DNA of 64,000 nucleotides from Verrucomicrobiales bacterium. Its GTDB lineage: Bacteria; Verrucomicrobiota; Verrucomicrobiia; Limisphaerales; UBA11320. The notes below the pieces were generated by a model. The model was given only the letters and a program-made list of their open reading frames with translations, was not told the DNA's origin and ran no database searches. Location: the NCBI GenBank assembly GCA_016793885.1, contig JAEUHE010000123.1, positions 1 through 64,000 of the forward strand, read 5' to 3'. How positions within the stretch are numbered: the stretch's first letter is position 1; each line of letters starts with the position of its first letter. Positions 46,335 to 56,759 of this stretch are shown piece after piece. A program made the translations under genes and the position numbers.

Positions 46335-46906
46335 AAGCAACCATCAAGAAGCCCAAACGTCTCGTCCGCCGCAAGCCCTCCGCGACCCTCACCAAAGCAC
46401 TCACGCCCATGCCGGCGGCAAACGCGCCCGTCATCGAACTGGTGCCTTCGCTGCTGAAAATTGGCAGAGTCCTTGTGCCGGTGGATTTTTCCGACTGTTC
46501 GCTCAAGGCGCTGCACTACGCCGTTCGTTTCGCTGAGCAGTTCGGCTCCAAACTCATCCTCACCCACGTCGTCGAGTTGTATCCCGGCGATTATGTGTTC
46601 GGCCTCAAGGACGCGATTGACTCCAACCAGTGGCGCTTCGAGCAGGCGCGTGCCCAGTTGGAGCGGACGTGCGAGTCACTGGCCTGGCCGCGCACGGTTC
46701 GCACCGAGCGGGTCGTGTTGTTCGGCAAACCGTTTCACCAAATCTGTGACGCCGCCAAGGAGCGAAGCATCGACCTCATCATCATTGCCACGCACGGACG
46801 CACCGGACTGCAACGCTTGCAACTGGGCAGCACCGCCGAACGCGTGGTGCGCCACGCCCCGTGTCCGGTGCTCGTTGTGCGCGAATGGGAGAAGGAATTC
46901 GCCTGA
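46331..46906 (+). CDS. Universal stress protein, single domain
   Basis: This 191-residue protein has a basic, alanine/proline-rich head of about 40 residues and then one Usp domain (IGRVLVPVDFSDCSLKALHY). It has a complete nucleotide-binding motif, ATHGRTGLQRLQLGSTAERV, and the family end HAPCPVLVVRE. ATP binding is likely. It immediately precedes the hydrogenase operon. Confidence 0.9.
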   Translation: MKATIKKPKRLVRRKPSATLTKALTPMPAANAPVIELVPSLLKIGRVLVPVDFSDCSLKALHYAVRFAEQFGSKLILTHVVELYPGDYVFGLKDAIDSNQWRFEQARAQLERTCESLAWPRTVRTERVVLFGKPFHQICDAAKERSIDLIIIATHGRTGLQRLQLGSTAERVVRHAPCPVLVVREWEKEFA

Positions 46907-46935
46907 AGTTCGCCGCCTTAACTGAACTCCAAACG

Positions 46936-48096
46936 ATGCCAAACGCCGACCTCAACGAATCGACCGCCACGCTGGACCGCGCTGACCTATCGCGCTTGTT
47001 CGAGGCGCTGCACGCCAGGGGCTATCAGATCGTGGGACCGACCGTCCGGGATGGAGCGATTGTCTATGATACACTGGCCGACTCCGACCAACTCCCGTTC
47101 GGCTGGACGGACGAGCAGGACGGCGGCAAGTATCGTTTGAAGAAGCGAAATGACGCCGCGCTCTTCGGCTACGTCGTCGGGCCACATTCGTGGAAGAAGT
47201 ATCTCTTTCCACCGGAGCAACGGCTCTTCCGCGCCCGCAAGACGGCGGAAGGATTCGAGGTTCTGCCGGAGAACATCGTCGCTCCCAAACTCGCCTTTCT
47301 TGGCGTCCGTTCCTGCGAACTGCACGCCATTGCCATTCAGGACAAAGTCTTCCTCGGTGGGCAGTTCGTTGACGCAGTGTATCAGGCACGGCGGCAAAAC
47401 GTCTTCATCATCGCGGTCAACTGCGGCCAGGCGGGCGGCACTTGCTTCTGTGTCTCGATGAAAACCGGCCCGAAGGCGACGAGCGGTTTCGACCTCGCGC
47501 TCACGGAGATTCTCGACGGCCAGCGCCACTATTTCGTCGTCGAGTCCGGCAGCGACGCGGGCGCGCAAGTGCTGGCGGAATTGCCCCATCGTCCTGCCGA
47601 AACCGCAGAACTCTCCGCCGCCGCCGAAGCGACCGCCCGAGCCACGGCCCAGATGGGCCGCACTCTTGACACCACGGGAATCAAGGAACTGCTCTATCGC
47701 AGCCTCGAACATCCGCAGTGGGATCGCGTGGCAGGCCGCTGTCTCTCGTGCGCGAACTGCACGCTGGCCTGCCCGACCTGTTTCTGCGCGAATGTCGAGG
47801 ACGTGACCGACCTGACCGGCGAACACGCCGAGCGTTGGCGTAAGTGGGATTCGTGTTTCACCGTCGGCTTCTCGTACATCGCGGGCGGTTCGGTGCGTTC
47901 GTCCGTTAAATCGCGTTACCGCCAATGGCTCACGCACAAACTGGCGACGTGGATTGACCAGTTCGGCACGTCGGGCTGCGTGGGCTGCGGGCGTTGCATC
48001 ACCTGGTGCCCGGTGGCCATTGACCTCACCGAGGAAGTCCGCGTCATCCGCCAATCCGAACGCCGCGTGCCTCCGCCAAAAAAGGAAATCATCTAA
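46936..48096 (+). CDS. hydB: Group 3b [NiFe] hydrogenase beta subunit (4Fe-4S)
   Basis: This iron-sulfur subunit of about 386 residues, of the cytosolic NAD(P)-linked sulfhydrogenase type, carries electrons between the catalytic dimer and the flavin subunit. Two cluster motifs are clear: [16 protein letters not shown] (about 270-285) and [12 protein letters not shown] (about 350-361). [14 protein letters not shown] and [13 protein letters not shown] add conserved cysteines. The start at 46936 is preferred over the longer frame from 46861, which overlaps the Usp gene. It is the first gene of the hydrogenase operon hydB-cNMP-hydG-hydD-hydA. Confidence 0.92.
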   Translation: MPNADLNESTATLDRADLSRLFEALHARGYQIVGPTVRDGAIVYDTLADSDQLPFGWTDEQDGGKYRLKKRNDAALFGYVVGPHSWKKYLFPPEQRLFRARKTAEGFEVLPENIVAPKLAFLGVRSCELHAIAIQDKVFLGGQFVDAVYQARRQNVFIIAVNCGQAGGTCFCVSMKTGPKATSGFDLALTEILDGQRHYFVVESGSDAGAQVLAELPHRPAETAELSAAAEATARATAQMGRTLDTTGIKELLYRSLEHPQWDRVAGRCLSCANCTLACPTCFCANVEDVTDLTGEHAERWRKWDSCFTVGFSYIAGGSVRSSVKSRYRQWLTHKLATWIDQFGTSGCVGCGRCITWCPVAIDLTEEVRVIRQSERRVPPPKKEII

Positions 48097-48108
48097 CCCA
48101 CCACCCTT

Positions 48109-48570
48109 ATGAAAGTCTTCAGGGCACTCATCAACGAACACCCGTTCTTCCACGGGATGAAGCCGGAGCACCTCGAACTCGTGGTCAAGGCTGCGCGCGA
48201 AGTGAAGTTCGCTGCCGACGATGTGATCTTCCGCGAGGGCGATTGCGCAGGCGATTTCTTCCTCCTTGAAACCGGCAAGGTCGTGTTGGACGCACACGCG
48301 CCGGGCCGTGAGGCCGTGGCTATTCAAACGCTCGGCCCCGCCGACGCGCTCGGCTGGTCGTGGCTGTTCCCGCCGTTCGTCTGGCATTTCGGCGCGCGGG
48401 CGCTTGAACCGACCACAGCAATCTGCTTCGACGGCGCGCGGTTGCTTATCGCCTGCGAGCGAAACTCCGCGCTGGGCTACGACCTGATGAAGCGTGTCGC
48501 CCGGGTCATGATGCAACGCCTCCAGGCCACGCGCCTGCAATTGCTCGATGTGTATGGAACGCACCCTTGA
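48109..48570 (+). CDS. Cyclic-nucleotide-binding-domain protein without DNA-binding domain
   Basis: This 153-residue protein is a single Crp-type cNMP-binding fold ([52 protein letters not shown]). There is no helix-turn-helix, so it is not a transcription factor. The canonical cNMP phosphate-binding RSA motif is not evident. It lies inside the hydrogenase operon and its end overlaps the start of hydG, which suggests it modulates or helps assemble the hydrogenase. Confidence 0.82.
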   Translation: MKVFRALINEHPFFHGMKPEHLELVVKAAREVKFAADDVIFREGDCAGDFFLLETGKVVLDAHAPGREAVAIQTLGPADALGWSWLFPPFVWHFGARALEPTTAICFDGARLLIACERNSALGYDLMKRVARVMMQRLQATRLQLLDVYGTHP

Positions 48571-49420
48571 ACAGACTCCCGTCCTGCCTGGAGCCGCCGA
48601 GGCGATGCTGCCCGCGCCTTGGCGCGTCGAGCAGGTGCGCAAGGAAACTGCGGATACGTTCACGCTCGCGCTCGCTCCGCTGGCGGACACTCCGTCGCTC
48701 GCGTTCGCGCCAGGCCAGTTCAACATGCTCTATGTCTTTGGCGTCGGCGAAGTGCCCATTTCCATCAGCGGCAACCCGGTCGAGCCGTCGCCGCTCACGC
48801 ACACGACGCGCGCGGTGGGCACCGTCACGCGCGCTATGTGGAAGCTCCAGCCCGGCGACGCGCTCGGCGTGCGCGGGCCGTATGGTTCAGGCTGGCCGGT
48901 TGCCGAAGCGGTGGGGCGCGATGTGGTGCTCGTGGCAGGCGGACTCGGGTTGGCCCCGCTGCGCCCGGCGCTTTACCACCTGCTCGCGCGTCGGGGAGAC
49001 TTCGGCAAAGTCGTCCTGCTCTACGGCACGCGCACGCCGCAGGACCTGTTGTTCCGCCCGGAACTGCGGCGGTGGGGCGCGCGACGCGATCTGCATGTTC
49101 ACGTCACCGTGGACCGCGCCGTCGGCCAGTGGCGCGGCAATGTCGGCGTCGTCACCACGCTCATCCCGCACGCGCCGTTTGACCCATCGAACTCCGTGGC
49201 GATGCTGTGCGGGCCGGAAGTGATGATGCGCTTCACGGCGCTCGAATTGCAGAAGCGCGGCGTACCGCCGGAGCGCATCTTCGTCTCGTTGGAGCGAAAC
49301 ATGAAATGCGCCATTGGCTTCTGTGGCCATTGCCAGTATGGGCCTGAGTTTGTTTGCAAGGGCGGCCCGGTGTTCCGCTACGACCGCGTCAAGCCGCTGC
49401 TAAATGTCCGGGAACTGTGA
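48548..49420 (+). CDS. hydG: Group 3b hydrogenase gamma subunit (FAD/NAD(P) reductase)
   Basis: This 290-residue diaphorase subunit passes electrons between NAD(P)H and the iron-sulfur chain. It has a ferredoxin-reductase FAD domain ([20 protein letters not shown]), an NAD domain ([33 protein letters not shown]) and a C-terminal 2Fe-2S motif ([22 protein letters not shown] split over about 265-285). The start is at 48548 or two codons later; both overlap the preceding gene. Confidence 0.92.
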   Translation: MCMERTLEQTPVLPGAAEAMLPAPWRVEQVRKETADTFTLALAPLADTPSLAFAPGQFNMLYVFGVGEVPISISGNPVEPSPLTHTTRAVGTVTRAMWKLQPGDALGVRGPYGSGWPVAEAVGRDVVLVAGGLGLAPLRPALYHLLARRGDFGKVVLLYGTRTPQDLLFRPELRRWGARRDLHVHVTVDRAVGQWRGNVGVVTTLIPHAPFDPSNSVAMLCGPEVMMRFTALELQKRGVPPERIFVSLERNMKCAIGFCGHCQYGPEFVCKGGPVFRYDRVKPLLNVREL

Positions 49421-49430
49421 GCCGACCAGC

Positions 49431-50216
49431 ATGAAAGCGCCGCCCAAGCCCAAACTCGCCGTGTGGAAGTTCGCCTCGTGCGACGGCTGCCAGTTGAGTC
49501 TGCTCGATTGCGAGGACGAACTGCTCGCGCTCGCCGGACAGGTTCACATCGCGAACTTCGTTGAAGCCTCGCGCGAAGTCGTCAAAGGCCCCTACGACCT
49601 GTCTCTCGTTGAAGGCTCCATCACCACCCCGCATGACGCCGAGCGCATTCACCAGATTCGCCGGGTCTCGAAGCACCTCGTCACCATCGGCGCGTGCGCC
49701 ACGGCGGGCGGCATCCAGGCGTTGCGCAATTTCAAGGACGTGAAGGAATTCACCGCCATCGTCTATGCGCGGCCTGACTACATCTCCACGCTGGCGAAGT
49801 CCACGCCCATTGCCGACCATGTGTTCGTCGATTTCGAGCTGCGCGGCTGCCCGGTGAACAAGCACCAGTTAATCGAGGTTATCAGCGCCTTTCTCTCCGG
49901 GCGCAAACCGAACACTCCGCCGCACAGTGTCTGCATGGAGTGCAAGCGGCGCGGCATCGTCTGCGTGATGGTCGCGCATGGTACCCCGTGTCTCGGCCCC
50001 GTGACGCACGCGGGTTGCGGTGCGCTCTGCCCGGCCTACAACCGCGGTTGCTACGGCTGCTTTGGCCCGAAGGAGACACCGAACACCGGTTCGCTTGCGA
50101 CATGGATGGGCCACATCTTGCACGTCACAGAGCCGGACCTGGTGCGCGCCTTCCGCACCTATAACGCCGGCGCGGAAGCCTTCCGCAAAGAAAGCGAGGC
50201 GCATGAAGAACACTAG
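49431..50216 (+). CDS. hydD: Group 3b [NiFe] hydrogenase small (delta) subunit
   Basis: This protein of about 261 residues carries the proximal iron-sulfur cluster. It begins [20 protein letters not shown] with the typical CxGCQ motif. It continues with [16 protein letters not shown] and [16 protein letters not shown], then a cysteine-rich C-terminus ([38 protein letters not shown]). There is no twin-arginine signal, so the enzyme is cytosolic. It overlaps the large-subunit gene by 14 bases. Confidence 0.93.
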   Translation: MKAPPKPKLAVWKFASCDGCQLSLLDCEDELLALAGQVHIANFVEASREVVKGPYDLSLVEGSITTPHDAERIHQIRRVSKHLVTIGACATAGGIQALRNFKDVKEFTAIVYARPDYISTLAKSTPIADHVFVDFELRGCPVNKHQLIEVISAFLSGRKPNTPPHSVCMECKRRGIVCVMVAHGTPCLGPVTHAGCGALCPAYNRGCYGCFGPKETPNTGSLATWMGHILHVTEPDLVRAFRTYNAGAEAFRKESEAHEEH

Positions 50217-52260
50217 AACCATCAAAGTGGATTACCTCGCCCGCGTGGAGGGCGAAGGAGCGCTGCTCATTAAAATCAAGGGCGGGGTCGTGACCGACGT
50301 GAAGCTCAAGATTTTTGAGCCGCCGCGGTTCTTCGAGGCGTTCCTGCGCGGACGCGATTTCCGCGAAGTGCCCGACATCACCGCGCGGATCTGCGGCATC
50401 TGTCCCATCGCCTATCAAATGAGCGGGGTTCATGCGATGGAAGATGCGTGTGGCGTGACGCTGGGCGGCCCGTTGCGCGCGCTCCGTCGCCTCATCTATT
50501 GCGGGGAATGGATCGAAAGCCACACGCTCCACATCTACATGCTGCACGCGCCGGATTTCCTCGGCTACGAGAGCGCCATCCACATGGCCAAAGACCACGC
50601 GGCCATCGTGCAGCGCGGCTTGCAGTTGAAGAAAGTGGGCAACCAAATCGTGTCCACGGTCGGCGGGCGCGAAGTGCATCCGGTCAACGTCCGCGTCGGC
50701 GGCTTCTATCGCGTGCCTACCAAACATGATCTCGCGCCGCTGGCCGAGCGGCTCAAATGGGCGCGCGACGCCGCGCTCGAGACCGTTCGCTGGACGGCGC
50801 AATTCGGCTTCCCCGACTTCGAGCAGGACTACGAGTTCGTCGCGCTCCGGCATCCCGACGAATACCCGTTCAACGAAGGCCACATCGCGTCGAATCGCGG
50901 CCTGGACATCGCCGCCCGCGACTACGACGAGCACTTCACCGAGGAACACGTCGAACACTCCAACGCGCTGCACTCGGTGCTCAAGGAACGAGGCGCCTAT
51001 TTCGTGGGTCCGATGGCGCGTTACAGCCTCAACTTCGACCGGCTCTCGCCGCTCGCACAGAACGCCGCGCGCGAAGCTGGTCTCGATTCGGTGTGCCGCA
51101 ATCCTTTTCGGAGCATCATCGTTCGCTCCGTCGAAGTGCTCTGGGCCTGCGACGAAGCCCTGCGGATCATCGAGAATTACGAGCCGCCGGACGCGCCCTC
51201 GGTCGAGGTCCCGCCCCGTGCCGCCACGGGCTACAGCGCGACCGAGGCCCCACGGGGTTTGCTCTACCATCGCTACCGCCTGGACGAGCAGGGGCATATT
51301 CTGGACGCCCAAATCGTGCCGCCCACGTCGCAAAACCAAAAGACCATCGAGGACGACCTCCGCCGTTTCGTGCCGCCGCGCGCGAGCCTGCCGACTGACC
51401 AACTCACCTGGCAATGCGAGCAGGCCGTCCGCAATTACGACCCGTGCATCTCCTGCGCAACGCACTTTCTGAAGCTCAGCATCGAGCGTGAGAGCGAAGA
51501 GTCTGCGAGCATGAAGGCCGGACTGCCTGCCCGCACAGAGCCCTCGACCGGGATTCTCCGCTCTGAAGGACGGGATCGGCTGGATCCACTGCCGACGCCG
51601 AGGAGCGTCATCGTTCTGCTGGGCGGACCGGGATCGGGCAAGGGCACCCATGGGCAGGCATTGGCGGCGGCGCTCCGCTACCAGCATCTGTCGTTGGGCC
51701 AGCATCTCCGCGACCACATCCGGCGCGCGACGCCGTTGGGTCGTGGCGCCAGGGAATTCATTGCTAGGGGACAGTTGGTCCCTGACGAAGTGGCGAGCGA
51801 GGCGGTAAGGCCGATGCTCGGCAGCTATTCTTCCGCCAAGGGTTTCGTTTTAGATGGCTATCCGCGCTCCCTGGCACAGGCGGAGGCCTTGGATGCGATT
51901 GTGTCGTCGCTCGGTTGCGTCGTCGCCCAGATCCTCCATCTCGTCATTTCAGATGATGAAATGCTGCGTCGGCTCGCGGGTCGCTTGACGTGCAGGGTGT
52001 GCGGGTGGACCTGTCATGCAATCGCCCAACCGCCAGTCCGGCCCGGTGTGTGCGATGTGTGTGGCGGAGAACTGTTCCGACGCGAAGACGACGAGCCGGA
52101 CACGATACGGCGACGGGTCGCCGTGTTTCATCGGATGATCGGTCCGGTCCTGGATTTCTATCGGAAGTCTGACCGACTAGTGGAGATAGCTGCGGAGGGT
52201 TCGGTGCAGGAGGTGAGCGCCCGGTTAGTCGCACAATCGAGAGGACAATATCCATCATGA
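50203..52260 (+). CDS. hydA: Hydrogenase large subunit fused to adenylate kinase
   Basis: This is one continuous 685-codon frame. Residues 1-430 are the NiFe catalytic subunit: [18 protein letters not shown], the first metal motif [14 protein letters not shown] and the last DPCISCATH (413-421). A normal-looking tail (FLKLSIERE) and a linker of about 45 residues follow, and then an entire adenylate kinase (about 469-685). The kinase has its P-loop [11 protein letters not shown] (474-), [15 protein letters not shown], and a zinc LID with CRVC (597-600) and CDVC (617-620). Maturation endopeptidases cut after the His of the last metal motif, so cleavage here would release the kinase. An in-frame ATG at 51511 could also start it separately. 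A lost stop codon is the alternative. Confidence 0.9.
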   Translation: MKNTRTIKVDYLARVEGEGALLIKIKGGVVTDVKLKIFEPPRFFEAFLRGRDFREVPDITARICGICPIAYQMSGVHAMEDACGVTLGGPLRALRRLIYCGEWIESHTLHIYMLHAPDFLGYESAIHMAKDHAAIVQRGLQLKKVGNQIVSTVGGREVHPVNVRVGGFYRVPTKHDLAPLAERLKWARDAALETVRWTAQFGFPDFEQDYEFVALRHPDEYPFNEGHIASNRGLDIAARDYDEHFTEEHVEHSNALHSVLKERGAYFVGPMARYSLNFDRLSPLAQNAAREAGLDSVCRNPFRSIIVRSVEVLWACDEALRIIENYEPPDAPSVEVPPRAATGYSATEAPRGLLYHRYRLDEQGHILDAQIVPPTSQNQKTIEDDLRRFVPPRASLPTDQLTWQCEQAVRNYDPCISCATHFLKLSIERESEESASMKAGLPARTEPSTGILRSEGRDRLDPLPTPRSVIVLLGGPGSGKGTHGQALAAALRYQHLSLGQHLRDHIRRATPLGRGAREFIARGQLVPDEVASEAVRPMLGSYSSAKGFVLDGYPRSLAQAEALDAIVSSLGCVVAQILHLVISDDEMLRRLAGRLTCRVCGWTCHAIAQPPVRPGVCDVCGGELFRREDDEPDTIRRRVAVFHRMIGPVLDFYRKSDRLVEIAAEGSVQEVSARLVAQSRGQYPS

Positions 52261-52772
52261 CACTCACTCTCGACGGCAGATCCATGTTCACGCAACCGAG
52301 CTCGGGCATCCTTCTCCTCGGGCTAGGGAACGATTTCCGGGGTGACGACGGTGTGGGCCGAGTGGTTGCGCGGCGTCTGGCTCAGACTGAGTGGCCAGGT
52401 GTGACCGTGCGCGAGGAGAGCGGCGAAGGGGTCACCTTGATGGAGGCGTGGAAGTATGCCGACTCGGTGATACTCGTTGATGCCGTCCAATCCGGGGACG
52501 CGCCGGGGACGATTCATCGGCTCGACGCGCGGGCGCAGAGCATCCCAGCGAACTTCTTCCATTACTCAACGCACGCCTTCAGCGTGGCAGAGGCAGTGGA
52601 ACTTGCGCGCGCGCTGAACCAGCTTCCACCCCGGCTCATCCTCTACGGCATTGAGGGCAGAGACTTCAGCGACGGAGAAAGGATTTCACCCGAAGTCGCC
52701 GCGGCGATGGACGAACTGCTGGGCCGCGTCCGTCAGGAGATCCAAAGTATCCTCGCGAACTTCAACCATTGA
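52257..52772 (+). CDS. hycI: Hydrogenase maturation endopeptidase
   Basis: This 171-residue HycI/HybD-family protease removes the C-terminal tail of the large subunit after nickel insertion. It has the [13 protein letters not shown] signature and the three presumed nickel ligands: Glu in [13 protein letters not shown], Asp in [11 protein letters not shown] and His in [12 protein letters not shown]. The ATGA overlap with the hydA-adk stop couples their translation. Its substrate here would be the fusion protein. Confidence 0.9.
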   Translation: MTLTLDGRSMFTQPSSGILLLGLGNDFRGDDGVGRVVARRLAQTEWPGVTVREESGEGVTLMEAWKYADSVILVDAVQSGDAPGTIHRLDARAQSIPANFFHYSTHAFSVAEAVELARALNQLPPRLILYGIEGRDFSDGERISPEVAAAMDELLGRVRQEIQSILANFNH

Positions 52773-52782
52773 AAGGAATCCC

Positions 52783-53046
52783 GTGCACGAATTCTCCCTG
52801 ATCATCGACCTCATGCGAAAAATTAAAGACATTGCGGCGCAGCACCAGGCGAAGAAAGTGGCGAGCGTGCGCGTGGTGCTTGGCGCGCTCTGCCACATCT
52901 CGCCCGAACATTTCCGCGAGCACTTCGAGGAAGCCGCCGTCGCCACGGTGGCCGACGGGGCGGAGCTTGAGGTCGTGATTAATCCCGACCCCAACGACCC
53001 GCACGCGCAGGACATCCTGCTCGACAGTGTGGATGTGGAGGAGTGA
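52783..53046 (+). CDS. hypA: HypA-like nickel chaperone without zinc finger
   Basis: This 87-residue protein starts with GTG (read as Met) after GAAAGGA, giving the MHEFSLI N-terminus; the His-2 and Glu-3 nickel ligands of HypA are conserved. Canonical HypA has about 113 residues with a four-cysteine zinc domain. Here the chain runs from DGAELEVVINPDP straight to DPHAQDILLDSVDVEE, so the zinc finger is missing. It lies between hycI and hypF. No hypB GTPase gene is seen in the window. Confidence 0.8.
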   Translation: MHEFSLIIDLMRKIKDIAAQHQAKKVASVRVVLGALCHISPEHFREHFEEAAVATVADGAELEVVINPDPNDPHAQDILLDSVDVEE

Positions 53047-55398
53047 ATGACCAGCACCCCGGCCAACCCCGTGACGACGACAAGCGAAGCGCCCGTACGC
53101 CTGCGCATGACGATTCGCGGCGCGGTGCAAGGCGTGGGATTTCGGCCCTTCGTCTATCGGCTGGCGACGGAGTTGAAGCTGGCGGGTTGGGTCAACAATT
53201 CGCCGCAGGGCGTGGCCGTAGAAGTGGAGGGTCTGCGAGCGCGCGCGGAAGAATTCCTGTTGCGCCTCGAAGTGGAGAAGCCGCCGCACAGTTCGATTCA
53301 GAGTCTGGAGGCGGCGTGGCTCAATGCGGCGGGGTTCGGCTCATTCGAGATTCGCGCCAGCGACGGCGACGGCGGGAAGAGCGCGCTCGTGTTGCCCGAC
53401 ATCGCGACGTGCGCGGACTGCCGCCGCGAAATTTTTAACCCGAAAAACCGCCGTTACCACTACCCGTTCACCAACTGCACGCACTGCGGCCCGCGCTTCA
53501 GCATTATCAAATCGCTGCCCTACGACCGAGCGAACACGGCGATGAAATCGTTCACGATGTGCGCGCGGTGTCAGGCCGAATACGACGACCCGCGCGACCG
53601 CCGCTTCCACGCTCAACCAAACGCCTGCCCGGCCTGCGGCCCGTATCTGGAACTTTGGGACGCGCACGGCCGATGCTTTGAGGCTCACGACACGGCCCTG
53701 CGGGCCGCCGTCGAGGCGATTCTACGGGGAATGATTGTCGCCGTGAAAGGGGTGGGTGGTTTTCACCTCATCGTTTCCGCGCACGATGAACGCGCGGTGC
53801 GGCGGCTGCGCGAGCGAAAGCATCGCGAGGAAAAGCCGTTCGCGCTGATGTTTCCGTCGCTGGAGTCGGTGCGCGAGTCATGTGAAGTGTCGCCGCTCGA
53901 AGCACGCCTGCTCCGCTCGCCGGAAGCGCCCATTGTGCTGCTGCGCCGTCGCCGCGAATCTCAAATTACAAATCCGAAATCTCAACTCTCAGGGGCAATC
54001 GCGCCGGGTAATCCATGTCTCGGCGTGATGCTGCCTTACACGCCACTGCATCATTTGCTGCTGGCCGAACTGCGCTTCGCGGTCGTAGCTACGAGCGGCA
54101 ACTTAAGCGACGAACCTATTTGCACCGACGAACGCGAAGCCCTCGAAGGTCTCGGCGCCATCGCCGACGTTTTCCTCGTCCACAACCGCCCCATTGTGCG
54201 GCACGTGGATGACTCCATCCTGCGTGTCATGGCCGGGCGCGAATTGGTGCTGCGGCGGGCGCGCCGATTCGCACCGCTGCCGGTCTGCGTGCAGACCGAG
54301 TTGCCGACGACTCTCGCCGTCGGGGCGCACCTGAAGAACACCGTCGCGTTGGCTGTCGGGAGACAGGTGTTTATCAGCCAGCACATCGGCGATCTGGAAA
54401 CCGCGCCCGCGCTGGCCGCCTTTGGGCGGGTCGCGGCCGACTTGCCGCGACTCTACGAGGCTCACCCGGAAGTCATCGCCGCCGACGCGCACCCGGATTA
54501 TCTCTCGACGCAGTTCGCCATGGCGCGCACGGTTCAAGCGCCGGGCGCACGTTTCGTTCCCGTGCAGCATCATTACGCGCATGTGCTGTCGTGCATGGCC
54601 GAGAACGAACTCGAACCACCCGTACTCGGCGTGTGCTGGGACGGCACGGGCTACGGGCTGGACGGCACGATTTGGGGTGGCGAGTTCCTGCGCGTGATTG
54701 CCAATGGTTTCGAGCGCGTCGCACACTTGCGCCCGTTCCGTCTGCCGGGCGGGGAACAGGCCATGCGCGAGCCGTGCCGGTCCGCGCTGGGTTTGCTTTA
54801 CGAATGTCTAGGCGAAGACGCATTCACGCGGAAACGACTCCCGACGCTCGGCGCGTTCTCCGAAACCGAATTGCGGACGTTGCGCCAAATGCTGGTACGC
54901 GGCGTGAACGCGCCGCTGACCTCCAGCGCGGGCCGCTTGTTCGATGCCGTCGCGTCGCTGCTTGGGTTGCGTCAGATGGCCGGTTTCGAGGGCCAGGCCG
55001 CGATGGAAGTCGAGTTCGCCGCCGGCGCCGGCCCTTCGGACGAAGCCTACGAACTCACTTTGTCTAACGGGGTGTTGGACTGGATACCCATGATGCACGA
55101 CCTCCTGCACGACATTTATGAACAGATACCGACGGCGAACATCGCGGCGAAGTTTCATCACGCGCTCGTCGAAGGCATCGTGGCCGTCGCTCGCGTGGTG
55201 GGCGAGGAGCGCGTGGCGCTCACCGGCGGCTGCTTTCAGAACAAGCATCTTACCGAGCGCGCGGTGAAACGTCTGGCCGAGGAAGGCTTCCGGCCCTGCT
55301 GGCATCAGCGCGTGCCGCCCAATGACGGCGGCATTGCCCTGGGGCAAGTGTTGGCCGCAGTGGGGGCATTGGCTTCGGAGAAATCATCATGTGTTTAG
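53047..55398 (+). CDS. hypF: Carbamoyltransferase HypF
   Basis: This 783-residue protein makes the cyanide ligands of the NiFe site from carbamoyl phosphate, working with HypE. Domains in order are an acylphosphatase-like head (GAVQGVGFRPFVYRLA), two zinc fingers (CADCRREIFNP, CTHCGPRFSII, CARCQAEYDDP, CPACGPYLELW), a YrdC-like domain (GMIVAVKGVGGFHLI, AVVATSGNLSDEPIC) and a Kae1-like domain (PVQHHYAHVLSCMAEN, WDGTGYGLDGTIWGGEF, LTGGCFQNKHLTE). An A/T-rich in-frame insertion sits at about residues 304-314. It overlaps hypC by 10 bases. Confidence 0.95.
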   Translation: MTSTPANPVTTTSEAPVRLRMTIRGAVQGVGFRPFVYRLATELKLAGWVNNSPQGVAVEVEGLRARAEEFLLRLEVEKPPHSSIQSLEAAWLNAAGFGSFEIRASDGDGGKSALVLPDIATCADCRREIFNPKNRRYHYPFTNCTHCGPRFSIIKSLPYDRANTAMKSFTMCARCQAEYDDPRDRRFHAQPNACPACGPYLELWDAHGRCFEAHDTALRAAVEAILRGMIVAVKGVGGFHLIVSAHDERAVRRLRERKHREEKPFALMFPSLESVRESCEVSPLEARLLRSPEAPIVLLRRRRESQITNPKSQLSGAIAPGNPCLGVMLPYTPLHHLLLAELRFAVVATSGNLSDEPICTDEREALEGLGAIADVFLVHNRPIVRHVDDSILRVMAGRELVLRRARRFAPLPVCVQTELPTTLAVGAHLKNTVALAVGRQVFISQHIGDLETAPALAAFGRVAADLPRLYEAHPEVIAADAHPDYLSTQFAMARTVQAPGARFVPVQHHYAHVLSCMAENELEPPVLGVCWDGTGYGLDGTIWGGEFLRVIANGFERVAHLRPFRLPGGEQAMREPCRSALGLLYECLGEDAFTRKRLPTLGAFSETELRTLRQMLVRGVNAPLTSSAGRLFDAVASLLGLRQMAGFEGQAAMEVEFAAGAGPSDEAYELTLSNGVLDWIPMMHDLLHDIYEQIPTANIAAKFHHALVEGIVAVARVVGEERVALTGGCFQNKHLTERAVKRLAEEGFRPCWHQRVPPNDGGIALGQVLAAVGALASEKSSCV
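53956..53990 (+). repeat. A/T-rich repeat-like insertion inside hypF
   Basis: About 35 bases of low-GC sequence (units like AAATTACAAATCCGAAATC) sit within otherwise GC-rich hypF and keep the frame open. They resemble short intergenic repeats of this phylum. They fall in a loop between RRRR and IAPGNP, where other HypF proteins have little. Confidence 0.5.
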
Positions 55399-55654
55399 CC
55401 ATCCCCGGAAAAGTCTTGAGCATCGCTGGTGACGAAGCGTTGCAGCGCGCCGGTCGCGTGAGCTTCGGCGGCATCCTGAAGGAAGTGAACCTCGCCTTCG
55501 TTCCGGAGGCGGAGGTTGGCGATTACGTCATCGTGCATGTCGGCGTGGCCATCAGCCGCGTGGACGGAGCGGAGGCGCAGCGCGTTTTCGATTACCTGGG
55601 CCAGATGGGCGAACTGGCCGAGCTGCAGCCCGATTCAACCGGCAAATCGGCGCC

Positions 55655-55658
<4 letters not shown>
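55389..55658 (+). CDS. hypC: Hydrogenase assembly chaperone HypC
   Basis: This 89-residue protein has the invariant [10 protein letters not shown]-terminus, whose Cys-2 binds the iron precursor with HypD, then the small beta barrel ([35 protein letters not shown]). It overlaps hypF at its start and hypD at its end, so the genes are translationally coupled. Confidence 0.95.
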
Positions 55659-56755
<1,097 letters not shown>

Positions 56756-56759
56756 CGCC

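Noticed and set aside
46987-48726. 579-codon minus-strand frame opposite hydB and the cNMP gene
   Set aside because: It is an antisense shadow in GC-rich DNA with no recognisable domain, and it spans several real genes on the other strand.
50125-51717. 530-codon minus-strand frame opposite the hydrogenase large subunit
   Set aside because: It is an antisense shadow caused by codon bias. The plus strand carries the NiFe motifs.
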